A DNA stretch of 53,778 nucleotides from Bartonella sp. ML70XJBT.G (GCF_028618575.1 NZ_JAQITA010000015.1:1-53778); one strand, 5' to 3'. Counted from the first letter of the stretch, positions 16,959 to 27,741 are shown. The notes: generated from the letters alone by a model not told the origin. Numbers and translations are program-made.

Positions 16959-17766
16959 TATTTTTACAACTGATCACCACTAGGGTTTATCCTATAAATC
17001 CTATGGATAGCTTTTATCCTAAATGTTCCTTTCTTCTTAAAAGAAGTCGTTTGCGGTAACGCATCGAATAATATAAAAATAAACAACTGGTGGCATATAT
17101 TAATTCATCTTATCCACCCATACTACTGCACCGAGGAATACCCTTACAGCATATGCCATAAACGAAAGTTGATAGGCTATCCCAATACGAAAATCATTGT
17201 TTTTACATCATCCTCTTTACCAATTTATATCATATTTCCATCAACATTCAGAATAAAGCTCTGTTCAATTGTAATATGAGAATTTCCATAAAAATCACCT
17301 ATGAATCTTTAAAAATTTAGATAATAAATTTCTTTAACTTACCCCATCATTGTTGTTCTAGAGCAACTTTATTTGAAAAGCTTTCAATTTGCTCACAAAA
17401 GCAAGAATCCACCGAAGAAAAGGTAAGAATAATAACAATCAACACAATAAAGACAGAGGCTCCTGAAGAATTATAATATTTGCTACTTATATGAAAAAGA
17501 TACCATAAAAGTACAAAAAGATATTATAATTATACATTATGTATTTACATATGCGGATTAAGATCCCATATTCAAATACATAATGTATTATACAGATTTG
17601 AATCAAAAAATCTACAATTAATTTTATATTTCTTTATTTTGCTCTCTCATTGTCTTAATTGCCTCAAAAGTGATCAATTCACCAAGAAGTTTTTTAAAAG
17701 AAAGATCTCTATAAGCCAATCTACAAAAATAAAAAACCATGGATATCATTCGTCCAATCTATACTT
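16959..17766. other. Decayed AT-rich stretch with a large inverted repeat
   Basis: No intact gene. Leftward fragments are readable around 17105-17205 and 17355-17520 (the latter a hydrophobic segment ASVFIVLIVIILTF without a usable start). They look like worn phage or secreted-protein genes. The inverted repeat is listed separately. Confidence 0.4.
17532..17588. repeat. 15-base perfect inverted repeat
   Basis: ATACATTATGTATTT (17532-17546) and its exact complement AAATACATAATGTAT (17574-17588) flank a 27-base spacer. Each arm is itself nearly palindromic (ATACAT-x-ATGTAT), so the pattern is two operator-like dyads facing each other. Confidence 0.7.
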
Positions 17767-17994
17767 TTGATAGCAAGCATCAAAACTCATGGTATAAACT
17801 GGGATGAGGGGAACTGGTGCAAATGTGTCAAATATGGAGTTTCTAAAAAAGAGAGTGAGTATTTATTCACTAAACTTAGAAATCTCGTCATTAAGCGCGA
17901 TCCAAATGTTAAAGAAGAATATTTCAGAGCTATTGGAAAAAGTTATAACATACGATTTCAGTTTTTATTTTCAAAACAAATAAATATAAAGTGA
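17767..17994 (+). pseudogene. Truncated BrnT-like toxin
   Basis: Open frame of 75 codons. GINWDEGNWCKCVKYGVSKK, then LF and DPNVKEEYFRAIGKSY, follows the BrnT toxin pattern (I-x-WDEGN-x-x-K-x-x-KHGVS, later DP-x-x-EeRfrAIG). The expected next strand (VVFT-x-R) and the IRPISAR-x-M end are not in frame; a degraded IR-x-x-S piece can be read in another frame after 17994. So the RNase-like toxin is truncated by frameshift. No intact BrnA antitoxin gene follows. The TTG start is uncertain. Confidence 0.6.
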
Positions 17995-18752
17995 AATGTT
18001 CATACGTCTTCCTTCGCATTTGTTATATACAGTGCAAAGAGATTGTTTTAATAATCCATCTTCTATGGATTTGAGATGTGTTTAACGATTTGATTTTGTA
18101 GATTTTATAATGCCTTCATTATATCTCGTATCTTTAAATATTTCTTTGATCGTTCTATTGCTATCGTTTATGGATGCTCATAATTAATAAAAGTTATCAA
18201 GATATTCTTCTTGTCACTCTATGCTTTAAATTATATTTTGTACTCAATCAGCATTTTCCGATGTGTCATGATAGTGATTTTCACTGCAATCTTCCACTCT
18301 TTTAAGCCTGAGGGGCTTTATAAAGGTGATAAAAATACTTTGCGACCTTCCCATAGAGTATGTTCTATTGCTGTTGTAATCAATCTTTTTGCATGAGCTA
18401 TTTACAATTTGTTAAGAATAAATATTTTAAGATTCTGACACTTAATTCTTAATTTTACCACTAAGGTTTATTTACCTCATATTAAGCCGTATAGAGCAAA
18501 TTTAATTCCTCATGTGGTAATAAAACTATCCAATCGCTCTGTACGGTGCTTCTTTATCTTGTTGTGACGTAAAATACCGTCATTTAAGATGGTAATATAA
18601 GGCATGTAAAACTTCATGCATTAAGTGTGTTCTATTGTTGAATATTTCGCATTGATCGCTTCGAATGCCTCTTAGAGATGGCTAAAAATTAGCTGTATCT
18701 GTATCATTTTTATCTTCTGTAGAATTAGGCAAAAAAATCAGTGCCAGTTGGT
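17995..18752. other. Non-coding or decayed gap
   Basis: No supported gene; the position where a BrnA antitoxin would be expected shows only short broken frames. The open frame at 18211-18396 has no ribosome site or family. Confidence 0.35.
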
Positions 18753-18968
18753 ATGGAGGACAAGATCATAGAGCTTTATGGTTTGAATCAAGATATAGCT
18801 GCTCTCTTAAGAAAAGAGGCTGATGTTTGTCGTAAAAATTTTACAATCAAATCTTCAGATTCATTTCACTCTGAAATTATTGGTACGTTTGTTAGAACTT
18901 TAGAGAATTTTTCACAACAAGACTTAGCAAAATCCAAAGAAGTTAGCAAAAAAGTATGTGCTTTGTAG
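18753..18968 (+). CDS. Small hypothetical protein
   Basis: 71 residues from ATG 18753 (GTG 18741 is an alternative). Soluble, predicted helical (EDKIIELYGLNQDIAALLRK and a C-terminal helix). No family recognised. It lies 101 bases before the convergent tRNA-Phe. Amino-acid usage looks coding, but support is weak. Confidence 0.4.
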   Translation: MEDKIIELYGLNQDIAALLRKEADVCRKNFTIKSSDSFHSEIIGTFVRTLENFSQQDLAKSKEVSKKVCAL

Positions 18969-19069
18969 AGACGTTTTGGAAAATCCTATTCCCTCACTAT
19001 TGTTATAGTGTCCCTCACTCTTTAAAAATACTAGTAAAAACAATAGATCATTCTCAAAAAAGTATAAGG

Positions 19070-19145
<76 letters not shown>

Positions 19146-19552
19146 ACGTTTCACAAAACACGTGAAACGTGTGCGGTTATAACATTAAAATTTCATCTGT
19201 CCAGTCACCAAAAGAAAAATAATGAATTTTTTTATGACTTATCTCTATATTCTAGGTAAATTATAATGCTCGCTTGTTATAAAATAAACTTGCTAGCTAT
19301 ATTATGATACGTTACTGTATTTTTATCAAAATGCTATCTTATTGTGGTGATAACGCGAGGGGACCTCTTAAAAGAATCATATAAGAAGAATGATTTAAGG
19401 GGAATATTTTTTACAAGGTTTCTGCGTATTTTAAGCTTGCGAAATAAAGAGAAAACATTTTGATTTTTGTTTGAAGGGAATATTGGCTTCAGTCTTTTTA
19501 TAATAATTCATTTTCTTAAAAGAAAGATAAGCCATCTAAAAGGGGAGAAATA
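19146..19552. other. Upstream region of serC
   Basis: No ORF. It presumably carries the serC promoter. The ribosome site AGGGGAGAAATA sits just before the serC ATG. Confidence 0.4.
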
Positions 19553-20716
19553 ATGGTCATGTTTAAAAAACCTCATTGTCGTCCAAATAACCCAAATTTT
19601 TCTTCAGGTCCTTGTAGCAAACGACCTGGCTGGACTTTTGAAGTTCTTAAAAATGCATTAGTTGGGCGTTCACATCGATCGAAAGAAGCAGAGTTAAAAC
19701 TTGCTGAAGTTATTGATTTAACCCGTGAGGTTCTTGAAGTTCCTTCGGATCATCGTATAGGGATTATTCCTGGTTCAGATACTGGTGCTGTTGAGGCGTC
19801 CCTATGGTCTTTATTAGGGGAGCGTGGCGTAGATATGGCGGCATGGGAAAGCTTTGGTTTTGGGTGGAACAAAGATGTTGTTGAGCGATTAAAGCTTTCT
19901 GATGTGCGTCGTTTTGAGGCGCCTTACGGTGAGTTACCAGATTTAACACAACTTGATTTTGATCGTGATGTTGTTTTTACATGGAATGGGACAACGTCTG
20001 GCGTGCGTATTCCTAATGCGGATTTTATTCCAGAGAAGCGGGCTGGATTAACAATTTGTGATGCTACATCTGCAGCTTTTGGGCAATATCTTGATTTTTC
20101 AAAATTAGATGTTGTGACTTTTTCATGGCAAAAAGTTTTGGGTGGTGAGGCAGCACATGGTATGGTGATTTTAAGCCCTCGTGCTGTTGAACGTCTTGAG
20201 AGTCATGTTCCAACTTGGTCTATGCCTCAGCTTTTCTATATGACAAAAAATGGAAAGCTGAATGAAGATATTTTTAAAGGGAAGATAATCAATACGCCTT
20301 CTATGCTTTGTGTTGAAGATTTTCTGGATGGATTAAAATGGGCAAAGTCTCTGGGCGGTGCACCGGCGCTAAGGGCACGTGTTGAGAAAAATTTTGCTGT
20401 ATTTGATGCTTTTGTTCGCAAAACACCGTGGGTAGAATATTTGGCCAAAGATCCTAAAGTCCGTTCTAATACATCTGTTTGTTTAGATATTGTCGACCCA
20501 GTGATTACTTCTTTGGATACTGAAAAACGGGTATCTTTTATCAAAGCGATAGTGAATCGTCTTGATGAAGAAGGAGCTGCTTATGATATTGGTTCATATA
20601 GAGAGGCTCCTCCAGGGCTTCGAGTGTGGACAGGTATAACAATTGAAGCCTCTGATCTTGAAGTTTTAACACAATGGCTTGAATGGGCCTTTCAGGTTGA
20701 AAAAGCGCAACTTTAA
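19553..20716 (+). CDS. serC: Phosphoserine aminotransferase
   Basis: 387 residues, the alphaproteobacterial (SerC_2-type) length. PLP enzyme of fold type I: the Schiff-base Lys (about 194) is in SWQKVLGGEAAHG, preceded by DATSAAFG. The N-terminus has NFSSGPC and RSHRS. Converts 3-phosphohydroxypyruvate and glutamate to phosphoserine for serine synthesis, and may act in pyridoxine synthesis. In rhizobial relatives serA commonly follows; here there is a 400-base gap and then purA. Confidence 0.95.
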   Translation: MVMFKKPHCRPNNPNFSSGPCSKRPGWTFEVLKNALVGRSHRSKEAELKLAEVIDLTREVLEVPSDHRIGIIPGSDTGAVEASLWSLLGERGVDMAAWESFGFGWNKDVVERLKLSDVRRFEAPYGELPDLTQLDFDRDVVFTWNGTTSGVRIPNADFIPEKRAGLTICDATSAAFGQYLDFSKLDVVTFSWQKVLGGEAAHGMVILSPRAVERLESHVPTWSMPQLFYMTKNGKLNEDIFKGKIINTPSMLCVEDFLDGLKWAKSLGGAPALRARVEKNFAVFDAFVRKTPWVEYLAKDPKVRSNTSVCLDIVDPVITSLDTEKRVSFIKAIVNRLDEEGAAYDIGSYREAPPGLRVWTGITIEASDLEVLTQWLEWAFQVEKAQL

Positions 20717-21118
20717 TGAATTGTTGGCGATTTTTATAATTCATTTTCTCCAGCAAGAAAGATACGGGAGATTGTGACAATTTTGCATGTTTTCGTATCA
20801 AACGAACAGCTTTCAAATGCCGTATGGATTAGCTAAAGATCATGAAGAGAAGATGAATGATTTGGTAAGTGTTGGCCAAAACGGCAACCAAGAACTCTAA
20901 ATATTTTTACTTTTATAGCAAAATGGCTGATTGAAAATGAAGATATATTTTATATGAGGATTTTTTTTTGCCTTTATTATCATAAATTTGTGAATTTAAT
21001 CATCTGAAGATTGGGAAAAAGTCGAAATGAAGAGTCGCACTTGTTCAAAGGTTTCGTTATAAAGAAACGTTTGTTTTTGAATGCTGGTTTTATTTGACAA
21101 AACTCGACGGAGAAAGTT
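20717..21118. other. Gap where serA is often found
   Basis: No intact gene and no recognisable phosphoglycerate dehydrogenase fragment. It contains the purA promoter region. Confidence 0.4.
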
Positions 21119-22408
21119 ATGGCCAATGTAGTAGTTGTTGGTACACAATGGGGCGATGAAGGTAAAGGTAAAATTGTAGATTGGTTGTCTGAGCGTGCAG
21201 ATATCGTTGTGAGATATCAGGGGGGGCATAATGCAGGGCACACGTTGGTTGTTGATGGGGTTAGTTATAAATTATCCCTTTTACCGTCTGGTTTAGTTCG
21301 TGGAAAGTTATCCATTATTGGTAATGGGGTTGTTGTTGATCCTCATCATTTTGTAGCAGAATTAAAAAAACTACGTGAGCAGGATGTGAAAATTACACCG
21401 GACATTTTACGTATTGCTGAAAATGCTCCATTGATTCTTTCTTTACATCGTGATCTGGATGCAATTCGGGAAAGTGGTTTATCGGGTTTAAAAATTGGTA
21501 CAACAAGACGTGGTATTGGGCCGGCTTATGAAGATAAGGTTGGGCGTCGCGCTATCCGCGTGATGGATTTGGCAGAAGCTGATACGCTTATGGCTAAAAT
21601 CGAACGACTTTTGCGACATCATAATGCTTTGCGTCGTGGAATGGGGGTTGTAGAGATTGATTCTCAAGCGCTTTATGATGAGTTGATGCAAGTAGCAGAT
21701 GAAATTCTACCCTTTATGGATTGTACGTGGCGTCTTTTAGATGAAAGTGATCGGATGGGAAAGCACATTCTGTTTGAAGGTGCACAAGGTGCTTTATTGG
21801 ATAATGATTTTGGGACTTATCCTTATGTGACATCATCCAACACAGTTGCTGGACAAGCGTGTACTGGTTCAGGTATGGGGCCAAGAGCAATCCATTATGT
21901 TTTAGGTATTGCAAAAGCTTATACAACACGTGTTGGAGAAGGCCCATTTCCGACAGAACAGATCAATGATATTGGTGAATTTCTTGGCATGCGTGGCAAA
22001 GAGTTTGGTGTTGTAACGGGTCGAAAACGTCGATGTGGTTGGTTTGACGCCGTCCTCGTGCGTCAGATGGTAACGATTTGTGGTGTTCAGGGTATAGCGC
22101 TAACAAAACTTGATGTTTTAGATGGTTTGGATGAGATTAAAATCTGTGTTGGTTATGAACTTGATGGTAAAAGAATCGATTATTTACCTTCTTCCATGGG
22201 AGCACAAGCCCGTGTAAAGCCCATTTATGAGACATTAGAAGGTTGGAAGAAAGCAACAGCACATGCTTTGAGTTGGGAAGATTTACCGGTACAGGCTGTC
22301 CAATATATACGCTATATTGAAGAATTGATTGGTACGCGGGTGGCTTTATTATCCACTAGCCCTGAGCGCGAAGATACTATTCTTATTACTGATCCTTTTG
22401 CAAATTAA
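21119..22408 (+). CDS. purA: Adenylosuccinate synthetase
   Basis: 429 residues, full length. The N-terminal GTP-binding loop [14 protein letters not shown] includes the catalytic Asp, then [10 protein letters not shown] with the catalytic His; later the IMP-binding [14 protein letters not shown] and TSSNTVAG. Makes adenylosuccinate from IMP, aspartate and GTP, the first committed step to AMP. The GAGAAAG ribosome site is good. Appears monocistronic. Confidence 0.97.
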   Translation: MANVVVVGTQWGDEGKGKIVDWLSERADIVVRYQGGHNAGHTLVVDGVSYKLSLLPSGLVRGKLSIIGNGVVVDPHHFVAELKKLREQDVKITPDILRIAENAPLILSLHRDLDAIRESGLSGLKIGTTRRGIGPAYEDKVGRRAIRVMDLAEADTLMAKIERLLRHHNALRRGMGVVEIDSQALYDELMQVADEILPFMDCTWRLLDESDRMGKHILFEGAQGALLDNDFGTYPYVTSSNTVAGQACTGSGMGPRAIHYVLGIAKAYTTRVGEGPFPTEQINDIGEFLGMRGKEFGVVTGRKRRCGWFDAVLVRQMVTICGVQGIALTKLDVLDGLDEIKICVGYELDGKRIDYLPSSMGAQARVKPIYETLEGWKKATAHALSWEDLPVQAVQYIRYIEELIGTRVALLSTSPEREDTILITDPFAN

Positions 22409-22658
22409 TGATTATTTTGAAACGTCCGTCTAGTTTCTCACTTTGTCTTTCGTATTTTTCTAGGAAGAGGCAACTTGGGAGGGAGTGAGAGAAAGAATGC
22501 AAAAGAGCATTGTTTATTTTTTACATTCATTTTAAATTATTACGATAGTTCTATCAATATACCATATAATGGCTATCAATTTAGAGGGTTAAAAGAGAGA
22601 CGTTTTGGGCTTTACAACTGGGATTCCTTTTCTCAGTTTGAGAAAGATTATAGAGGAT

Positions 22659-24107
22659 ATGGTAGATTTCGTTGGAATCTTAAAAAAAGCAATCAATGCG
22701 CAAAATAATGTTACACCGCAAGTGCGTAAGCGGGTTTATAAACGAGCTATCGAGACATTAGAACATCAGTTTGTAGCAACGACAATACCACCAGCAATGG
22801 CAGATGAGCAAAGACAGATTTTGCAAAGTGCTATTGCAATCGTTGAAGAAGAATATTTAGCAGTTGAAAAGAAGCAACTTTCTTCAGTTATTGGTTGGAG
22901 CCCTGCAGATATAACTGAAGATGATAAGAATACACAAAATTCTACATCACCACAAGGGAATGCATTTTCAGAGAGAGAAACAGAAGAAAGACAAAGTTCT
23001 GTTACAAGTTCAAAGAACAACAAGGTATTTAATGAATCTAGTGCATCAGGGATATCAGATGCAGAACCTATCAATATGAAGGATTATTTAGCTTCTCAGT
23101 ATGTTGATGGCGAGATATTAAAAATTACTCCTTTAGCTCCTTCTTTGCAAGGAGATAATCCTCATATTGTTTCGCATATTTTTTCTCAAGCTGTACGTCG
23201 TGCTAATCAGTCGTCGATGAAAAAGCGCATTGTGATAAGTGCTACTGTTGTTGCTAGTCTTATTATTATAACTGTTGGTATTTTTTTTGTTGGTGAGCGT
23301 ATATTTATATCAAATAATCATCAATTGCCCAGAGAAAATCTTCAAGTTTCTCATGCATTACCAAAGGCACTTTCGATCACGAAAAAGTTAACGAAACGTT
23401 TATTAGAGGATGGGAGCGAAATTGATGTCGGTTTAGATCAAACAGCAGATACTGTAAACGAAGAAGGCACCTCAAAAGTTGTTACCGGTAATTTGCAATT
23501 AGTTGAACAGTCTGGTGAAGCGATTTTTTATCAAGCACGTACAAATTATGATGTAGAAAAAGTAGCAACTGGGAGTGCTCGTTGGACCCATATAAAGGAG
23601 GCTGATGGGAAGGGTGCTCTGGAAGAATCGGCGATACAAGGTGATATAACAATTCCCGATGAAGGGTTATCATTACGGCTCATTTTACGTCGTAATACTG
23701 ATATATCTCTTCCTGCTGCATATACGATAGATCTTATTTTTATTCCTTCTGATAAATTTTCAGGTCAAGCGATAAGCAATGTTCAAGCATTAACTTTTAA
23801 AGCAAGTGAACATTCCATTGGTCAGACTTTAGCAAGAACTGTTTCAACAAAGATTGGTGATGATTTTTTTCTTGTTGCATTGAGCGGCGATCGTCCATTT
23901 CTTGATCAAAATTTACAATTGATGCGGGAGTTAGATTGGGTACGTTTGATATTAACGGATAAAAACGGACGCATCAATGAATTAACCTTTGCAAAAGGGC
24001 CAAAAGGGGAATCAATTTTTAATGAAGTCATTGGACAATGGCTTACGCAATCAGATAAGCTCACAGTACTTGGTCAAAAAAATAAAACGTCAAGAGGAGT
24101 GAAATGA
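22659..24107 (+). CDS. Conserved single-TM protein of unknown function
   Basis: 482 residues from ATG 22659; the frame is open to a TTG at 22605, but VDFVGILKKAINAQ resembles the normal start of rhizobial homologues. Residues 1-75 form a helical domain with VRKRVYKRAIETLEHQF. A polar low-complexity linker follows, then one membrane helix (about 185-207, IVISATVVASLIIITVGIFF) and a 270-residue periplasmic beta-rich domain. No enzyme motif seen. Its place downstream of purA seems conserved in the lineage (inferred). A topology-defined envelope protein with unknown role. Confidence 0.75.
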   Translation: MVDFVGILKKAINAQNNVTPQVRKRVYKRAIETLEHQFVATTIPPAMADEQRQILQSAIAIVEEEYLAVEKKQLSSVIGWSPADITEDDKNTQNSTSPQGNAFSERETEERQSSVTSSKNNKVFNESSASGISDAEPINMKDYLASQYVDGEILKITPLAPSLQGDNPHIVSHIFSQAVRRANQSSMKKRIVISATVVASLIIITVGIFFVGERIFISNNHQLPRENLQVSHALPKALSITKKLTKRLLEDGSEIDVGLDQTADTVNEEGTSKVVTGNLQLVEQSGEAIFYQARTNYDVEKVATGSARWTHIKEADGKGALEESAIQGDITIPDEGLSLRLILRRNTDISLPAAYTIDLIFIPSDKFSGQAISNVQALTFKASEHSIGQTLARTVSTKIGDDFFLVALSGDRPFLDQNLQLMRELDWVRLILTDKNGRINELTFAKGPKGESIFNEVIGQWLTQSDKLTVLGQKNKTSRGVK

Positions 24108-24240
24108 AAGACGACAAAGAGCATTCTCGCCATCAAAAAATTTCATAGATCAATTCGAAAGTATAAAGCCAACAGAGCACAACTTTTAGTCTATTCTAAG
24201 GATGCTCAAAGAATTGGCTTTATACTGAACTTCAAAGATT

Positions 24241-25125
24241 CTACGCTTCACTTTGAGACAAAGCAGACGCTTTAATAGAATTCTGTACTTTTTCAAAGGC
24301 ACGCATTTCAATTTGTCTTACACGTTCCCGACTGATATTAAATTCATTTGAAAGCTCTTCTAGTGTTAGTGGCTGATCGTTTAAACGACGTGCTTTGAAG
24401 ATACGCTTTTCACGCTCATTTAGGGTGTCCATAGCATTTGTAAGCATGGAACGACGATTTTCCAATTCACTTTGTTCAATCAAAGTCTGTTCCTGATTGA
24501 TGGCATCATCCACCAACCAATCTTGCCATTCACCGCTTTCACCTGCTTTTGTGCGAAGAGGCGCATTGAGTGAAGTGTCACCACCAAGTCGGCGGTTCAT
24601 TGAGACAACTTCATCTTCTGTAACATTTAATTTGGTTGCAATCTCTTTTACTTGTTCTTCGTTAAGATCACCACTATCAAGAGCTTGAAGCCTACTTTTT
24701 AACTTACGAAGATTAAAAAACAAGCGTTTTTGATTAGCCGTTGTCCCTATTTTTACCAAGCTCCAAGAGCGCAATACATACTCTTGTATCGACGCTTTAA
24801 TCCACCATATAGCATAGGTTGCAAGCCTAAAACCCCGTTCCGGTTCGAAACGTTTAACAGCCTGCATAAGCCCAACATTGCCTTCTGAAATAACCTCTCC
24901 AATAGGCAATCCATAGCCTCGATATCCCATTGCAATTTTAGCCACGAGACGCAAATGACTGGTTACCAATTTATGCGCGGCTTTTAAGTCATTATGTTCA
25001 CGATAACGCTGAGCCAACATGTATTCTTCTTTTGGTTCAAGCATTGGAAAACGACGCACTTCTTCTAGGTAACGATTTAATCCTCCGTCACCTATCGTTA
25101 CTGATAATAAATTCATATGGGCCAT
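24241..25125 (-). CDS. rpoH: RNA polymerase sigma-32 (heat-shock) factor
   Basis: 294 residues from ATG 25125 (strong AAAGGAGGG site; the frame is open to 25164). Sigma-70 region 2 includes GLMQAVKRFEPERGFRLATYAIWWIKASI with the RpoH-specific stretch QKRLFFNLRKLK after region 2.4. Region 4 HTH is LTLEELSNEFNISRERVRQIE. Directs heat-shock and stress transcription. Downstream of the leftward rluD-type gene, as in other Hyphomicrobiales. Confidence 0.95.
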   Translation of the reverse strand: MAHMNLLSVTIGDGGLNRYLEEVRRFPMLEPKEEYMLAQRYREHNDLKAAHKLVTSHLRLVAKIAMGYRGYGLPIGEVISEGNVGLMQAVKRFEPERGFRLATYAIWWIKASIQEYVLRSWSLVKIGTTANQKRLFFNLRKLKSRLQALDSGDLNEEQVKEIATKLNVTEDEVVSMNRRLGGDTSLNAPLRTKAGESGEWQDWLVDDAINQEQTLIEQSELENRRSMLTNAMDTLNEREKRIFKARRLNDQPLTLEELSNEFNISRERVRQIEMRAFEKVQNSIKASALSQSEA

Positions 25126-25273
25126 ATAGCACCCTCCTTTTATGCGAATTCCCTTATAAGGCAAACTCTATTTCCAGATATTATAAATATCTTTCCAATT
25201 ACATCCTAGCATAATTTTCAATTTTGTTCAAAAAGAGATATTTTATTGTGAAATCTTGAAAAGATAAAAAGTT

Positions 25274-26278
25274 TCAATTTATTTTTTTTAAATGCTCGAT
25301 AAGTTCAGTCATATCTTGGGGAAGTGGTGAAGAAAAAGACATAATTTTATCTGTCGCCGGATGTTCAAAAGTCAGGCTGGCTGCATGGAGCGCTTGCCGG
25401 TTAAATTGATCGATTGCATTTTTAATGATGGGATAAAGCGTGTTTGATTTTGTTTTAAAAGCACTGCCATAAACAGTGTCGCCTATAAGCGGATGTCCGA
25501 TATATGCCATATGAACACGAATTTGGTGAGTGCGTCCAGTTTCCAGACGACATTCCAGAAGACTAGCAACAGATGTTGAGTCTGCATAGGTTCCGTATTT
25601 TTCTAAGAGAGAAAAATGAGTAACAGCATGGCGAGCACGCGGATGTTGGTTATCGACGACAGCCTGTTTTATTCGGTTATGGCGAGAACGGCCAAGAGAT
25701 GCATCGATTGTCCAAACATTACGGTGAGGTGTTCCCCAAATCAAGGCGTGGTAACGTCGGTCTAATGCACTGCTACGTCCATGGTCAGAAAATTGAGCAC
25801 TAAGACTTTTATGAGCAAGGTCATTTTTGGCGACGACCATGACTCCACTGGTATTTTTATCGAGACGATGGACAATACCGGGGCGCTTAACACCACCGAT
25901 ACCAGATAAACTCTTTCCACAGTGATGGATAAGAGCATTAACTAATGTTCCCGTCCAATGACCATTGCCAGGATGAACAACAAGACCAGCTGGCTTATTG
26001 ATGACGATGACATGATCATCTTCAAAGAGAATGTCCAATACAATGGCTTCACCGCTAGGTTCTGCATCACGAAGAGCAGGCATTGTCAATTCGATGATTT
26101 GGTTGGGTTTTAGTTTTGTTTTCGGCTCCTTTATAAGGTGACCATCAATTTTAAGATAACCATCACGGATGAGGGCTTGCAGACGTGAACGTGACAGAGC
26201 ATTGCGATATTGTTGAGCAAGCCACTGATCAAGTCTTTGTCCAAGAGCAGCTTCATCCGTTATTTGCTGTGTTACCAT
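25274..26278 (-). CDS. rluD: RluA/RluD-family 23S rRNA pseudouridine synthase
   Basis: 334 residues. An N-terminal S4 RNA-binding domain (GQRLDQWLAQQ to about 70) is followed by the catalytic domain with HRLDKNTSGVMVVAK (catalytic Asp) and TGRTHQIRVHMAYIGHPLIGD. Isomerises uridines in 23S rRNA. The RluD subgroup call (positions 1911/1915/1917) rests on the S4 domain, size and location beside rpoH. It starts about 30 bases after the ALDH stop, so the two may be transcribed together. Confidence 0.88.
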   Translation of the reverse strand: MVTQQITDEAALGQRLDQWLAQQYRNALSRSRLQALIRDGYLKIDGHLIKEPKTKLKPNQIIELTMPALRDAEPSGEAIVLDILFEDDHVIVINKPAGLVVHPGNGHWTGTLVNALIHHCGKSLSGIGGVKRPGIVHRLDKNTSGVMVVAKNDLAHKSLSAQFSDHGRSSALDRRYHALIWGTPHRNVWTIDASLGRSRHNRIKQAVVDNQHPRARHAVTHFSLLEKYGTYADSTSVASLLECRLETGRTHQIRVHMAYIGHPLIGDTVYGSAFKTKSNTLYPIIKNAIDQFNRQALHAASLTFEHPATDKIMSFSSPLPQDMTELIEHLKKIN

Positions 26279-26310
26279 ATGTTTCCTATTAAGTGTTTAA
26301 TAAGACACTT

Positions 26311-27741
26311 TTACCAGTACGAAATTGCTTTGGTATCAAGAAATTCTTTGATTCCCCAGTGACCACCTTCACGAGCACGTCCCGAAAATTTTACGCCTCC
26401 AAAGTAACTTCCACTGGGTAATCCATGTCCGTTCACTTCTACCATACCAGAGCGTACTTGCGCAGCGACACGGCGACATTTGTTACGATCTTGCGATTGT
26501 ATATAATTTGTAAGACCGTATTTGGTGTCATTGGCTAAGGTTATGGCCTCATCTTCTGTCTGAAAGGGAATCATTGAGAGGACTGGTCCAAAGATTTCCT
26601 CTTGGAAGATACGCATATGAGGTTTGACATGAGCAAAGACCGTTGGGCGCACATAATAACCGCGTTCCATTCCCATTGGTAAACCAATTCCGCCTGCGAT
26701 AAGAGTTGCACTTTCATCAATTCCAGATTGAATAAGATCTTGAATTTTATCGTATTGTTGTTTTGAAACAACTGGACCAATATGATCTCCTGTTTGATGG
26801 TTTGGCCCCACTTTTGTTGTTTCAGCAAGTTCTTTGGCTATTTTGATAGCTTCGTCATAGATACTTTGTTCCACAAGCATCCGTGTTGGTGCATTACAGC
26901 TTTGTCCACTATTATAAAAGCAGTGTCGTACACCACGTTGAACAGCATCCGCATCGGCATCAGCAAAGATGATGTTTGCTCCTTTACCACCAAGTTCCAG
27001 ACAGACCCGTTTTAAAGTGCTGCTGGCATTTTTAGAGATATCTTTTCCTGCTCTGGTTGATCCAGTAAAGCTGATCATTTCTAGATCTGGATGGGCTGCA
27101 AGGTAAGCACCAACATGAGCGCCATCACCATTGATTAAATTAAAAACGCCAGCAGGCAAAGCAGCTTCATCTAAAATTTCCGCAAACAGCATAGCAGAAA
27201 GAGGCGCGATTTCAGAGGGTTTTAAGACCATAGTACAACCAGCCAACAGAGCAGGGATAACTTTAAGAGTCACTTGATTCATGGGCCAATTCCATGGGGT
27301 AATTAACCCTACAACGCCGATAGGATCATAATGAAGAATCGCTTGCTCATTTCCTTCTATTAAAATCTCTTGAAATGAAAACTCTTTGTAAGCTTTAATA
27401 AAGTTGCGAATATGAGAACGACCGGTTGCGGTTTGCGCATGAAGTGCCATATCGATAGGTGCTCCCATCTCCATGGAAATGGTCTTTGCCATATCGCTTG
27501 AGCGTTTTTCATAGATTTCTAGAATTTTTTCAACGAATCTAAGACGTTCCTGAGGAAGAGTTGCTTTCCAACTCTGAAAAGCTGCTTTAGCAGCATGAAT
27601 TGCTTTATCTGCATCTTTTGTGCTGCCAAGGCTAATAACAGCACAAGATTCTTCTGTCGATGGATCAATGACGTGAAAATCATCAGGAGTGCTTGGATCA
27701 TCCCATAGACCATTGATATAAAATTTCCGCTTGTTCAACAT
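26311..27741 (-). CDS. NAD(P)-dependent aldehyde dehydrogenase
   Basis: 476 residues, the standard ALDH length. Motifs: TPWNWPMNQ, the cofactor loop FTGSTRAGKDI, general-base Glu in LELGGKGANI and nucleophile Cys in NSGQSCNAPTR; near the C-terminus EEIFGPVLS. It oxidises an aldehyde to the acid in the cytoplasm. The substrate is not readable. PuuC-type use of gamma-glutamyl-aminobutyraldehyde is conceivable, since puuA/puuB-like genes exist at 43.4-46.1 kb, but this is inference. Divergent from ftsK. Confidence 0.9.
   Translation of the reverse strand: MLNKRKFYINGLWDDPSTPDDFHVIDPSTEESCAVISLGSTKDADKAIHAAKAAFQSWKATLPQERLRFVEKILEIYEKRSSDMAKTISMEMGAPIDMALHAQTATGRSHIRNFIKAYKEFSFQEILIEGNEQAILHYDPIGVVGLITPWNWPMNQVTLKVIPALLAGCTMVLKPSEIAPLSAMLFAEILDEAALPAGVFNLINGDGAHVGAYLAAHPDLEMISFTGSTRAGKDISKNASSTLKRVCLELGGKGANIIFADADADAVQRGVRHCFYNSGQSCNAPTRMLVEQSIYDEAIKIAKELAETTKVGPNHQTGDHIGPVVSKQQYDKIQDLIQSGIDESATLIAGGIGLPMGMERGYYVRPTVFAHVKPHMRIFQEEIFGPVLSMIPFQTEDEAITLANDTKYGLTNYIQSQDRNKCRRVAAQVRSGMVEVNGHGLPSGSYFGGVKFSGRAREGGHWGIKEFLDTKAISYW

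Noticed and set aside
18211..18396. 61-codon hydrophobic ORF
   Set aside because: Random-looking, with no ribosome site; lies in decayed DNA.
22475..22708. 77-codon ORF upstream of the single-TM protein
   Set aside because: Overlaps the start of the real gene in another frame and has no domain.
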